Shown piece after piece: positions 26,211 to 33,952 of a stretch of DNA of 64,000 nucleotides. The position numbers and the translations under genes were made by a program. Position 1 is the stretch's first letter; every line of letters begins with the position of its first letter. This stretch comes from Chryseobacterium sp. StRB126 (GTDB taxonomy: Bacteria > Bacteroidota > Bacteroidia > Flavobacteriales > Weeksellaceae). Location of the stretch: NCBI RefSeq assembly GCF_000829375.1, contig NZ_AP014624.1, forward strand, positions 2,604,001 to 2,668,000. Reading direction: 5' to 3'. Below the pieces are notes generated by a model that ran no database searches, was not told the origin of the DNA, and saw only the letters and a program-made list of their open reading frames with translations.

Positions 26211-26639
26211 ATGATTGCTCTGTCAGAACATTTATGCTTTAAGACTTATGCGGTTTCAAGATATATTACAAGTCTATATAAACCTTATTTGGATGAAATT
26301 TCATTAACATATCCCCAATATCTGGTCATGCTCGTACTGTGGGAGAATGGGGACATGAACATCGGAAAGATCGGTGAACATCTTCATTTGGATAACGGAA
26401 CCTTAACTCCTTTGCTGAAACGTATGGAAAAAAATAGATTGGTGAACAGAACCCGAAGTGTATCAGATGAAAGGGTAGTGCTTATTAGTCTTACAAAAGA
26501 AGGAAAAGCATTACAAGAGAAAGCTAAGCATATCCCGGAATCGGTTCAGGGGTGTTTTCACCTTGATGAGAATAAAAAGCAACAGCTAATGTCTGGTCTG
26601 GATGAAATATTATCAACACAATCCACATCAAAAATATGA
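26211..26639 (+). CDS. ohrR: MarR-family peroxide-sensing repressor, OhrR type
   Basis: The 142-residue winged-helix protein matches OhrR over its whole length: HLCFKTYAVSR at the start with the reactive Cys9, LTYPQYLVMLVLWE, DNGTLTPLLKRMEKNRLVNRTR as recognition region and SDERVVLISLTKEG as the wing. A second cysteine at 115 suggests the two-cysteine mechanism, in which an organic peroxide oxidises Cys9 and a disulfide releases DNA. An ohr gene, the usual target, is not seen next to it. Instead it overlaps by 4 bases an NAD(P)-binding protein gene, which may be part of its regulon. Confidence 0.88.
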   Translation: MIALSEHLCFKTYAVSRYITSLYKPYLDEISLTYPQYLVMLVLWENGDMNIGKIGEHLHLDNGTLTPLLKRMEKNRLVNRTRSVSDERVVLISLTKEGKALQEKAKHIPESVQGCFHLDENKKQQLMSGLDEILSTQSTSKI

Positions 26640-27403
26640 AAAAAGTAGGAATCATCGGATACGGCTGGCTGGGCGCCAGGATTACGGAATCCATATCAGA
26701 TCAATATGAAATATATACAACCACTACAACCGTTGAAAAAGCAGATGAGCTCAATACTAAAGGTATATATGCTGTAGTTGCTAATTTTCCGGATTATCAG
26801 CTTACCGAGCCATATCCCAAATGGCAAGCTATGGAAAATCTTGATGTGTTAATTGTTACCATTCCGATCTCAGAGAAAAGCTGCTGTGTAAGTTCTTTAT
26901 ACAATAGAATCCAGAATTTATCCTCTTTTATTGGTGATTTTAAAGGGCAGCTCTTTTTGATGAGCTCTACAGGAGTTTATCCGGATATTTCGAAAGAGCT
27001 TAGTGAAGAAGATATTCCCGTTGAAAAAGTTTCGGGGGAACGAATGGTAAGAAACAAATATCCGCAGGTAAATATCTTAAGGTTAGGAGGCTTGATGGGA
27101 GGCAACAGATTATTGAAAAATTACAACATAGCTAATCTGGATTTTGCAGTGAATCACATACATTATAAAGATATTGCTGGCATTCTTTTAAAAATGATCG
27201 AAAACGGAACAAAAACAGGTTTATATAATGTAACCGCTCCGATTCATCCGGCAAAATTTCAGGTACTTAATGCTCAGAAAAATATAGCAGAAAATAGAGA
27301 AGAGGAGACGGAAATAAAAGGAAAGATTATCCTTTCTTCAAAACTGATTTCAGAACTAGGGTATGTGTTTGAATATCCGGATCCAAGGTTTTTTCATTTA
27401 TAA
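26636..27403 (+). CDS. NAD(P)-binding epimerase-like oxidoreductase (YeeZ-like)
   Basis: The 255-residue protein begins with a Rossmann motif GIIGYGWLGARI (residues 5-16, GxGxxG) and has LFLMSSTGVYPD and NHIHYKDIAGILLKMIE, typical of atypical short-chain/extended SDR proteins of the YeeZ kind. The catalytic Tyr-x3-Lys pair of classical SDRs is not evident, so it may be a redox-responsive or sugar-nucleotide-like enzyme of unknown substrate. It overlaps ohrR by 4 bases (ATGA) and should be co-expressed under peroxide stress. Confidence 0.75.
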   Translation: MKKVGIIGYGWLGARITESISDQYEIYTTTTTVEKADELNTKGIYAVVANFPDYQLTEPYPKWQAMENLDVLIVTIPISEKSCCVSSLYNRIQNLSSFIGDFKGQLFLMSSTGVYPDISKELSEEDIPVEKVSGERMVRNKYPQVNILRLGGLMGGNRLLKNYNIANLDFAVNHIHYKDIAGILLKMIENGTKTGLYNVTAPIHPAKFQVLNAQKNIAENREEETEIKGKIILSSKLISELGYVFEYPDPRFFHL

Positions 27404-27468
27404 TTGCTTTTAAATTGTAATCCGATAAGAGTTTAGAAACTTTTGTTATTAATAGTATTTAAAAAATT

Positions 27469-27494
27469 AAGGTTTACTCCTAGAAGTAAACCTT
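27469..27494 (-). terminator. Terminator of the small CxxC protein gene
   Basis: A perfect 10-bp stem (27469-27478 with 27485-27494, 6-base loop) is followed on the minus strand by AATTTTTTAAATA. It lies 20 bases past the stop codon of the 49-residue gene, which supports that gene being real. Confidence 0.7.
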
Positions 27495-27513
27495 TAAAGG
27501 AATAACAAATTAT

Positions 27514-27663
27514 TTAACTGAGTTTTGAACAGTGTGAACATAATGGTTTTCCTCCTGTTCCAGATTTTCTGTTTCTTGCTTCAATGTTATTTCCTTCAGT
27601 ACAACTATTGTTGTTGTGATGTACATAGCTTTGTGTGCTATGCCACGGCGATGTTTTTGCCAT
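27514..27663 (-). CDS. Small conserved-type protein with C-terminal CxxC (49 residues)
   Basis: On the minus strand ATG at 27663 to TAA at 27514 encodes 49 residues: MAKTSPWHSTQSYVHHNNN, then a Cys and EGNNIEAR, then GTGGKPLCSHCSKLS at the end. The pattern of a histidine-rich YVHHNN, a single Cys, GNNIE and a closing GGKPLCxxC looks like a very small metal-binding domain (three Cys plus His). From memory, similar small proteins occur widely in Flavobacteriia without a known function. The gene has its own terminator hairpin downstream. No signal peptide is present, so it should be cytoplasmic. Confidence 0.65.
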   Translation of the reverse strand: MAKTSPWHSTQSYVHHNNNSCTEGNNIEARNRKSGTGGKPLCSHCSKLS

Positions 27664-27986
27664 AATCTAAAGTTTAAAATTCAATTGTGAATTTATCGGT
27701 AAAGTTTACAGTTAGATTATGGGAAACCTTATTGTATATTAATAAATTAATTTAATAAAGAATAGCTTATGATGAAAAACAATAGAAAAAATTTCGGCTT
27801 TTTCTTTAATGACTTTACAGGTTAATAGTTCATGAATATTGTTAAATGCTTGATAGTGGTAATATTGAGATTCCTAAGAGAATCAAAGATTATCTCCTTT
27901 CAGTCGATGAATGTTATTTCGACGTAGTCAATGACAAAGAGTGGATGTACGATCAACAAAATCTGCGAGACCAAAATTCAATAGAA

Positions 27987-28038
27987 ATGGGCTTTAGCCC
28001 ATTCAATAATAAACAAAAACTCAATCTGGCTTTAGCCA
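27987..28038 (+). repeat. REP-like double hairpin, copy A
   Basis: Two short palindromes built on CTTTAG: ATGGGCTTTAGCCCAT (27987-28002) and TGGCTTTAGCCA (28027-28038), followed by AAACC. The same arrangement in the same orientation occurs at 47400-47458 and 54961-55018. Confidence 0.7.
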
Positions 28039-28051
28039 AAACCTATAAAAA

Positions 28052-28076
28052 AGCCTCTGGAGTTTTTCCAAAGGCT
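28052..28076 (-). terminator. Terminator of the uridine-phosphorylase-like gene
   Basis: A 9-bp stem with one G-U pair (28052-28060 with 28068-28076; loop of 7) is followed on the minus strand by TTTTTATAGG, about 35 bases after the stop codon. Confidence 0.7.
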
Positions 28077-28110
28077 CTTATTCATATAGAAATGGATTGT
28101 ACCATTTGTT

Positions 28111-28965
28111 TTATTTAATGATTCTGTCAAGAACCCAAGTAATCAGATTTTTTTCAGAATTGTGGTGGTCTTTAGAGAACTCTCCACGTCTTCTGTTGGC
28201 TACTACATTATTAACAGTAATAGCTTTGTGGCCTAATAATTTTGAGAACGCATAGATCGCAGATGTTTCCATTTCAAAGTTGGTAACACCAAGGTCATTC
28301 AATGTTTCAAGGAATTGATCATCTACAGCTTTTAGACGAAGCTGTCTTCCCTGTGGAGCGTAGAAACCTGGAAAAGTAGCTGTATTTCCGTGGTATTTGG
28401 CATCCTTGTAATATTCCCCCATTTCTTCTGCCCAGTCTGAGAAATAAAGCATGGGCTTGATCTTTTCGTAAGGGAATCTTTCCATGAAGCTTTTAGAGAA
28501 GTCATTTTCGAAACTGTAGTCCTGATAGAAGTGCATTAAACCATCTAGCCCTACTACGTTTTGAGTAACCAGCATATTATCTACCTCTACATCAGGATTC
28601 ACACTTCCACAAGTTCCCATACGGAATAATTCAAGGGCTTTGTGCTCAGTTTTGAATTCCTTGTTTTTAAGATCAATGTTTACAAGAGCATCAAGCTCAT
28701 TCATTACAATATCAATATTCTCAGTTCCGATACCGGTAGACATTACAGTAATTCTTTCACCACGAAGTGTTCCTGTATGGGTGTAAAATTCTCTTTTATT
28801 TTTTTTAATTTCTACGGTATCAAAATACTTTGAAACCTTTGCTACTCTGTCCGGATCACCCACCAGGATGATTTTATCAGCAATATCTTCGGGTAAAAGA
28901 TTCAAGTGGTATACACTTCCGTCTTCATTCAGAATAAGCTCTGAAGCAGCAAGTTTGTTTAGCAT
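28111..28965 (-). CDS. udp: Nucleoside phosphorylase, uridine phosphorylase-like
   Basis: The 284-residue cytosolic enzyme has the NP-I phosphorylase pattern: VGDPDRVAKVSKYFD (phosphate site), MSTGIGTENIDIV, LFRMGTCGSVNPDV and the nucleoside-binding NFEMETSAIYAFSKLLGH. These match uridine phosphorylase-type members, which split uridine and related nucleosides with phosphate in salvage. The exact base specificity is inferred. It stands alone, with a downstream terminator. Confidence 0.85.
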   Translation of the reverse strand: MLNKLAASELILNEDGSVYHLNLLPEDIADKIILVGDPDRVAKVSKYFDTVEIKKNKREFYTHTGTLRGERITVMSTGIGTENIDIVMNELDALVNIDLKNKEFKTEHKALELFRMGTCGSVNPDVEVDNMLVTQNVVGLDGLMHFYQDYSFENDFSKSFMERFPYEKIKPMLYFSDWAEEMGEYYKDAKYHGNTATFPGFYAPQGRQLRLKAVDDQFLETLNDLGVTNFEMETSAIYAFSKLLGHKAITVNNVVANRRRGEFSKDHHNSEKNLITWVLDRIIK

Positions 28966-29072
28966 AATTTATATTTTTTTGTTTTTAATCTATGAAAATT
29001 GCTTCTTTATAGGTGAAGCCATAAGTTGATAAATAAAATCATATTCTTCAATCATCCTTTTTTGTCCTCCCA

Positions 29073-29267
29073 TCACAGTTCATATACAGTAACAGCCGTT
29101 TTTTCAAAATTTTTGGAATCTTTTCCCTGTGAGGTAGTCCCTTTTTTTTCGGAGTATATAGCCATTTCCTGTTGTTTGGCAGGCTTATCCATCTGCTTTT
29201 TCTTTTGTGAAAATGCTGTAAGAGAAAGGAAACTTGCTGTAACAGCAAACAATAATTTTGTTTTCAT
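29073..29267 (-). CDS. Small exported protein of unknown function (64 residues)
   Basis: The protein has a clear Sec signal peptide (MKTKLLFAVTASFLSLTAFS, cleavage before Q) and a 43-residue mature part that is rich in Lys, Gln and Ser, ending TVYEL. AGGAG lies almost directly in front of the ATG, rare in this genome. It lies upstream of, and on the same strand as, udp with a gap of 107 bases and divergent from the dihaem peroxidase. No family is recognised; a longer overlapping frame on the same strand (29048-29248) has no signal peptide and is rejected. Confidence 0.6.
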   Translation of the reverse strand: MKTKLLFAVTASFLSLTAFSQKKKQMDKPAKQQEMAIYSEKKGTTSQGKDSKNFEKTAVTVYEL

Positions 29268-29456
29268 ACTCCTATTTTAGTTTTGATGTGTTGAATTTAA
29301 TTAAAAAAAATCCTCTCCCAATAACCTCTCGCCATTATTTTACCGGTATGTTAGAATAACCCGTTCCTTAAAGAATAATGAATCTGATTTCGGGGTCTAA
29401 AATTAGTGAAAAATATTGTATCAAAAATATAAACATTATTTAATCTGTTATTAAAA

Positions 29457-29484
29457 TTGAGATAACATCAGATTGATAGCTTTG
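29457..29484 (+). promoter_or_regulatory. Promoter of the dihaem peroxidase gene
   Basis: A -33 TTG at 29457-29459 and a -7 TAGCTTTG at 29477-29484 with 17 bases between. The start codon at 29498 leaves a leader of under 10 bases. Confidence 0.7.
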
Positions 29485-29497
29485 TCATTAAAAATTC

Positions 29498-31327
29498 ATG
29501 AGATCCTATCCACTGCTTGTTATCGTCCTTTTGATAGGATTTGCAGTAATGTCCTTTAATCCTGTTTACAAAGGAAAAGAAAGCGAGAATACATTTGTTA
29601 ATAAAGGGTTGTCTGATTTTAAAGGAAAACTAGAGCAATTGAAATCAGATGTCCGTAAGTTTTCTGAAGACCGTATTTCTCTTGTAGAATTACAGCTATC
29701 ATTAAAGAACACAAGAAATTCATTTAAAGAAATTGAGTTCTATATTGCGTATCATTATCCTGAATTCACTAAAACTCATCTGAATGCGGCTCCTCTGTTT
29801 CATATTGAGGCTGCAGGAACATCATCATATACGCTTCCTCCTGAAGGATTGCAGGTATTGGATGAACTGATATTTTCTGAAGAAGCAGAAGATGAAAAAG
29901 AAAAGATCAAAACAATTACCGATTTTTTATACAATAGCTATTCCGGTTTTTATCTGAGTGCTATGAAAAATGGAATGAGTAAAGGAAATAATAAAACACT
30001 GCCTTTGCGTATAGAATTAATCAGGATATATTCATTGGGTGTAACCGGTTTCGATACTCCGGGATCCCTGAATATTTCCGAAGAAGCCGGTCATGCTCTT
30101 TCAGGAATGCAAAAATATATCAATGATGATCCTTACTTTAAAAACTATAATACCCAAAAAGCAGATCAGACCTTAACGGAAGCTATGAGCTATCTTTCAA
30201 AGAATAAGGGTTTTGAAACCTTTGACAGAATTGAGTTTTATAAGAAATATATTCAGCCTCTGTATGAAGAATTGGGCAGATGGGATGGCAGACCTGATGA
30301 TCTGAAGGAATTCTCAGGCTGGAATGTTAGAAATAAAAACCTTTTCAGCAGTGATTTTTTAGATCCTTATTTTTATACACTGCTGAAGTCTTCAGAAGAC
30401 AATCCGGATCTTCGAAATCTTGGCAAATCAATTTTCTATGACCAGAATGTAAGTGGTAACGGAAAAATGAGCTGTGCAACCTGCCACCTTCAGGAGAATG
30501 CCTTTACAGATCTTAAAGCCAAGTCTCCCAGCAATGTAGAAGGAAAAACCGTGCTGAGGAATTCACCATCTTTATACAATGCTGTTTTTGCAAAAAGATT
30601 TTTCTATGATCTGCGTGCTTTTTATCTTGAACAACAGGCTGAACACGTAATTTATAATGAAGATGAATTTAATACAAGCTACGAAAGCATCATTCAGAAG
30701 TTAAAAACAAAACCTGAATATAAAAAAGCATTTCGTGCTGCTTTTAAAGACGGAAAAATCAATAAGGAAAATTTTTCAAAGGCCTTAAGCTCTTACGTTG
30801 CCTCTTTATATTCTTTTGATAGTGACTTCGATCGTTTCATGAGAAATGAAAAAAATGTTTCTGAAGATGTGAAAAAAGGGTTCAACCTGTTCATGGGAAA
30901 AGCCAATTGTGCAACCTGTCATTTTGCTCCTCATTTTTCAGGATTAGTGCCACCGTTCTTTAATGAAAATGAGTCCGAAGTTCTTGGCGTAACCACAAAA
31001 CCAATAAAACAGCTTCCTATAGAACTGGATCAGGATCCCGGAAGAGGGAACAGCCCGGTTAAAAAAGAAAAATCATGGATATATGATTATTCATTCAAAA
31101 CCGTTACCGTAAGAAATATTGCCCTTACAAAACCTTACTTCCATAACGGGGCTTTCAATACCTTAGAAGAAGTCCTTGATTTCTATAATGAAGGTGGAGG
31201 AGAAGGATTAGGAGTAAAGATGAAAAACCAGACACTTGCTCCTGATAAATTAAACCTTACCCAAACCGAGATAAATCAGATTATTGCCTTTCTGAATGCC
31301 CTTACTGATGTGAGTAAAGCGAAGTAG
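29498..31327 (+). CDS. Dihaem cytochrome-c peroxidase-like protein with large N-terminal helical domain
   Basis: The 609-residue exported protein has an N-terminal hydrophobic signal/anchor (residues 1-20). The C-terminal half (about 300-600) is a MauG/bacterial cytochrome-c peroxidase domain with two haem c sites, CATCH at 326-330 and 471-475, and the conserved NVEGKTVLRNSPSLYN and NIALTKPYFHNG segments. The first 290 residues form a helical domain (LEQLKSDVRKFSEDRISLVELQLSLKNTRNSFKEIEFYIAYHYPEF) not found in classical peroxidases of about 350 residues; similar long forms occur in Bacteroidota, often beside iron-related genes. It should act in the periplasm, on H2O2 or by oxidative modification of a partner. 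Confidence 0.85.
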   Translation: MRSYPLLVIVLLIGFAVMSFNPVYKGKESENTFVNKGLSDFKGKLEQLKSDVRKFSEDRISLVELQLSLKNTRNSFKEIEFYIAYHYPEFTKTHLNAAPLFHIEAAGTSSYTLPPEGLQVLDELIFSEEAEDEKEKIKTITDFLYNSYSGFYLSAMKNGMSKGNNKTLPLRIELIRIYSLGVTGFDTPGSLNISEEAGHALSGMQKYINDDPYFKNYNTQKADQTLTEAMSYLSKNKGFETFDRIEFYKKYIQPLYEELGRWDGRPDDLKEFSGWNVRNKNLFSSDFLDPYFYTLLKSSEDNPDLRNLGKSIFYDQNVSGNGKMSCATCHLQENAFTDLKAKSPSNVEGKTVLRNSPSLYNAVFAKRFFYDLRAFYLEQQAEHVIYNEDEFNTSYESIIQKLKTKPEYKKAFRAAFKDGKINKENFSKALSSYVASLYSFDSDFDRFMRNEKNVSEDVKKGFNLFMGKANCATCHFAPHFSGLVPPFFNENESEVLGVTTKPIKQLPIELDQDPGRGNSPVKKEKSWIYDYSFKTVTVRNIALTKPYFHNGAFNTLEEVLDFYNEGGGEGLGVKMKNQTLAPDKLNLTQTEINQIIAFLNALTDVSKAK

Positions 31328-31486
31328 AGGTTAAGAATACAAGATTAATTGGCGGGGATTTGTTATTCGGGATAACGGAGTACAGATGCCCGCTTTTCGT
31401 ACTCAAGGTATGTACCAAAGTGTTGTATTAACCATAGAGGTAAATCTGTTTCCGGCACAATTTCGTTACCATAAGAATGGTAGTTT

Positions 31487-32275
31487 CTAGGCTTTTGATA
31501 TTGTCTTAAAATCTGTAGGCCTCATATGGGTGAGTTGCTGAAAATTATTGCTGAATGCGGATAGGTTTGAATAACCAATTTCGTATGCTATTTCCGTCAT
31601 ACTCAAATCAGTATCTTTTATTAATTCCATAGCCCGAATAATTCTCAGCATTTTTAAATATTGAATAAAAGTGATATGCAGCTTTGTTTGAAACAATCTT
31701 GTTAAACTTCTCACACTCATTCCCGATAATTTTGCAATGTCTTCCAATGTAAGACTTTCATTTAACCTACTTCTAAGATGATCGGTAATGGCATTAAGCC
31801 TCTGATCTTCTGTTGTAGGAAGTTGAATTGAAAATTTTTTAAGATTTTCTTTTGACAGCATCTTCTTAAGCGTTGATAAAAACTCAAACTCCCATGTATC
31901 TTTTTCATAATCTCCCTGCCATTTTTCGCTGAAAGAAAGCATTTCTGATAAAAGTTTACTCACCGGATAAATTCCTAATTCATCATAAAAGCCATCTGTT
32001 TCTTCTCCCGGGAAATAGATATTAATCATATACAGATCCTGTGTATTAAACATCAGATTGTGAGAGTAATTTTTGGGAATCCATATATAATGATTAGACG
32101 GAATATAAAAGTCCTTTTCACCTGTTTGCAGGTAAGCAATTCCGCCATAAACCAACAGCAGCTGAGCTTTATCATGCTGATGTGAAGGTAAACGCTGCTC
32201 AATCTGCTGCCGCATTACCAAAATTGAATCAGGATTTTGATCAATAATATTGATTAATTGATTAAGAATTTCCAT
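31487..32275 (-). CDS. AraC-family transcriptional regulator with cupin sensor domain
   Basis: With the start at 32275 (MEILNQLINIIDQ) the protein has 262 residues. The N-terminal part (about 25-95) is a cupin-like sensor (LPSHQHDKAQLLLVYGG, PSNHYIWIPKNYSHNL). The C-terminal part holds two helix-turn-helix units (LTLEDIAKLSGMSVRSLTRLFQ and MTEIAYEIGYSNLSAFSNNFQQ) as in AraC/XylS. The longer frame from 32380 adds 35 residues of unrelated hydrophobic sequence and would overlap the divergent gene, so it is rejected. Divergent placement from the TolC/EmrA/MFS operon makes it the likely regulator of that pump. Confidence 0.88.
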   Translation of the reverse strand: MEILNQLINIIDQNPDSILVMRQQIEQRLPSHQHDKAQLLLVYGGIAYLQTGEKDFYIPSNHYIWIPKNYSHNLMFNTQDLYMINIYFPGEETDGFYDELGIYPVSKLLSEMLSFSEKWQGDYEKDTWEFEFLSTLKKMLSKENLKKFSIQLPTTEDQRLNAITDHLRSRLNESLTLEDIAKLSGMSVRSLTRLFQTKLHITFIQYLKMLRIIRAMELIKDTDLSMTEIAYEIGYSNLSAFSNNFQQLTHMRPTDFKTISKA

Positions 32276-32366
32276 TTGGCCAAATATAACAAATATTAGG
32301 CTAATTATATAAAAAGATGATTTTACATGTTGGATAATTTTGCTGTGTAAATAACAACATAGCATT

Positions 32367-32603
32367 ATGAAACAATACATAGTAAGATCTCGTAAAGAGA
32401 CTGAAATAAAAGATGAACATTGTGATAATCAATTACAGCATTCAGCAGCAGAAACTGATGCGGTGAATATCTACAGACTAGCTTGTACTTATTCAAGTCC
32501 TTTTATGCCAATGATAGATATAACCTTTGCCCTGGAAGAATTGATGAAGATTTTTAAGAATTGGTTAGCTGCTAAAAAGAAAGGTGCAAAGCAATTATTA
32601 TAA
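32367..32603 (+). CDS. Small protein heading the efflux operon (unknown function)
   Basis: This is a 78-residue frame, MKQYIVRSRKETEIKDEHC..., that ends 9 bases before the TolC gene and begins 91 bases from the divergent AraC gene. The C-terminal part (EELMKIFKNWLAAKKKGAKQLL) is an amphipathic basic helix. There is no signal peptide and no family is recognised. Placement and spacing suggest it is translated as the first gene of the operon, perhaps as a leader or small accessory protein. A chance ORF is possible. Confidence 0.45.
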   Translation: MKQYIVRSRKETEIKDEHCDNQLQHSAAETDAVNIYRLACTYSSPFMPMIDITFALEELMKIFKNWLAAKKKGAKQLL

Positions 32604-32612
32604 GGAAAGCCG

Positions 32613-33941
32613 ATGAAACAATTTAGAACCATCTCAATTCTGAGCATACTGCTGCTGGCGCAATCTCTTAATGCCCAGAACACAGGAAATGTCCAGGCAT
32701 TAAGTCTGGAAGAAATATGGAAAATTACAGAAGCGAACAATCGTCAGTTAAAACTGTCAGATTTAAATCTTCAGCAAAGCAAGCTGGAAGTACTTGAAGC
32801 AAAGGATCGTTTGCTTCCTGAGCTTTCGGTAGGCGGAGAGATAAAGCTCAATTCTAAATTTCTTATTTATGACAATGGCCTTTTCTCCTCCCCACAGGAT
32901 GTGCCTGTAAAAGACTATGGTTACGGAGTAGGATACAACTTAAATTTTAACCTTTTTAATGGAGGTAAAGACCGGAGAAATATTCTAATGAAAAAGGAAG
33001 AAGAGATGCGGAAAAAATATGAATTTGATCTGCAAAAGTACAATGTGAAATATAATGTTGCGGCTGCTTATTTCGATTTATATAAGTTCCTGCATTTTTA
33101 TGATCTTCTGGATGCAGAAATTGAAACGGAAAAAAAACAGTTAACACTCATAGAAAGTCTGCACAGAAACGGTATTGTACTAAAAAGTGATGTGCTGAGG
33201 ACTTCAGTAAAATTGTCACAATTAGAACTGAATTTTTCTGATATTAAAAAGAAGATTGAAATTGCTAAACAACGTATCAGTATTCTGATGGGATATGAAA
33301 ATGATGCTGAGGTGGCTATTGATTATAAAGAGTCTGTTGAATCAGATACCTTCACAAATATCGGTTACAATGATTATATAGATGTGGCTCTTAATACATC
33401 ACCTGATTATAAGATGGCTGATAGCGACATTAAATGGAGTGAACTTAATATCAAACAGATTAAGGCTGCATTATTGCCTAAGGTTTCACTGTTTTCAAAT
33501 TACAACTATACCTATCCGCAGATTTCCTTTTATCCATACTCGAATGATTTATGGGGATTTGGACAAACAGGAGTTAAAGTACAGTTTTCTCTTGATAACT
33601 TATATAAAAGCAAGCATTCAGTAGCTCACGCCCAAATTACCAATAGCAAGGCAAAAGAAAAAGCTGACATTAAAAAGAATGAAATTTTGCTTCAGGTAAA
33701 AGAAGCTTATTTACAGGAACAACAGGCTTTGGAAAACGTAGAAACAGCTATGAAAAATATTACAAAAACAACAGAAACGGTTCGGGTTATCAGAAGCAGT
33801 TATCTCAATCAGGAATCTCTTCTGACTGACCTTTTGGAAGCTGAAAATGCTTTATTGGAAGCAAAGTTTAATGTAACAACAGCGCAGGCGAACGTAAAGC
33901 TCACCCATATCAGATTATTGACAATCGTAGGAATTCTTTAA
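32613..33941 (+). CDS. TolC-family outer-membrane efflux protein
   Basis: The 442-residue protein has a Sec signal peptide (SLNAQ at 17-21), two repeats of the long coiled helical-hairpin type (QALSLEEIWKITEANNRQLKLSDLNLQQSKLEVLEAKDRLLPEL and the matching second half), and barrel strands (GYGVGYNLNFNLFNGG, GFGQTGVKVQFSLDNLY). It forms the outer-membrane channel of a tripartite pump with the next two gene products, which follow at 11 bases and 1-base overlap. Confidence 0.9.
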   Translation: MKQFRTISILSILLLAQSLNAQNTGNVQALSLEEIWKITEANNRQLKLSDLNLQQSKLEVLEAKDRLLPELSVGGEIKLNSKFLIYDNGLFSSPQDVPVKDYGYGVGYNLNFNLFNGGKDRRNILMKKEEEMRKKYEFDLQKYNVKYNVAAAYFDLYKFLHFYDLLDAEIETEKKQLTLIESLHRNGIVLKSDVLRTSVKLSQLELNFSDIKKKIEIAKQRISILMGYENDAEVAIDYKESVESDTFTNIGYNDYIDVALNTSPDYKMADSDIKWSELNIKQIKAALLPKVSLFSNYNYTYPQISFYPYSNDLWGFGQTGVKVQFSLDNLYKSKHSVAHAQITNSKAKEKADIKKNEILLQVKEAYLQEQQALENVETAMKNITKTTETVRVIRSSYLNQESLLTDLLEAENALLEAKFNVTTAQANVKLTHIRLLTIVGIL

Positions 33942-33952
33942 TGTAAAAAATT

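Larger units (their letters stand above)
27846..28118 (+). pseudogene. Decayed or chimeric ORF overlapping a REP-like element
   Basis: The 90-residue frame begins MLDSGNIEIPKRIKDYLLSV and looks like ordinary coding sequence for about 45 residues (to NLRDQ). From about 27980 it runs through a double-hairpin repeat and then through the terminator of the convergent udp gene. The C-terminal half is therefore almost certainly not original protein sequence. The likely history is a gene fragment whose 3' part was replaced by a repeat. Its end overlaps the udp end by 8 bases. No family is recognised and expression is doubtful. Confidence 0.35.

Noticed and set aside
31328..31486. Terminator of the AraC gene at 31455-31485
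   Set aside because: Only a 6-bp TACCAT/ATGGTA stem without a T run is seen, too weak to list.
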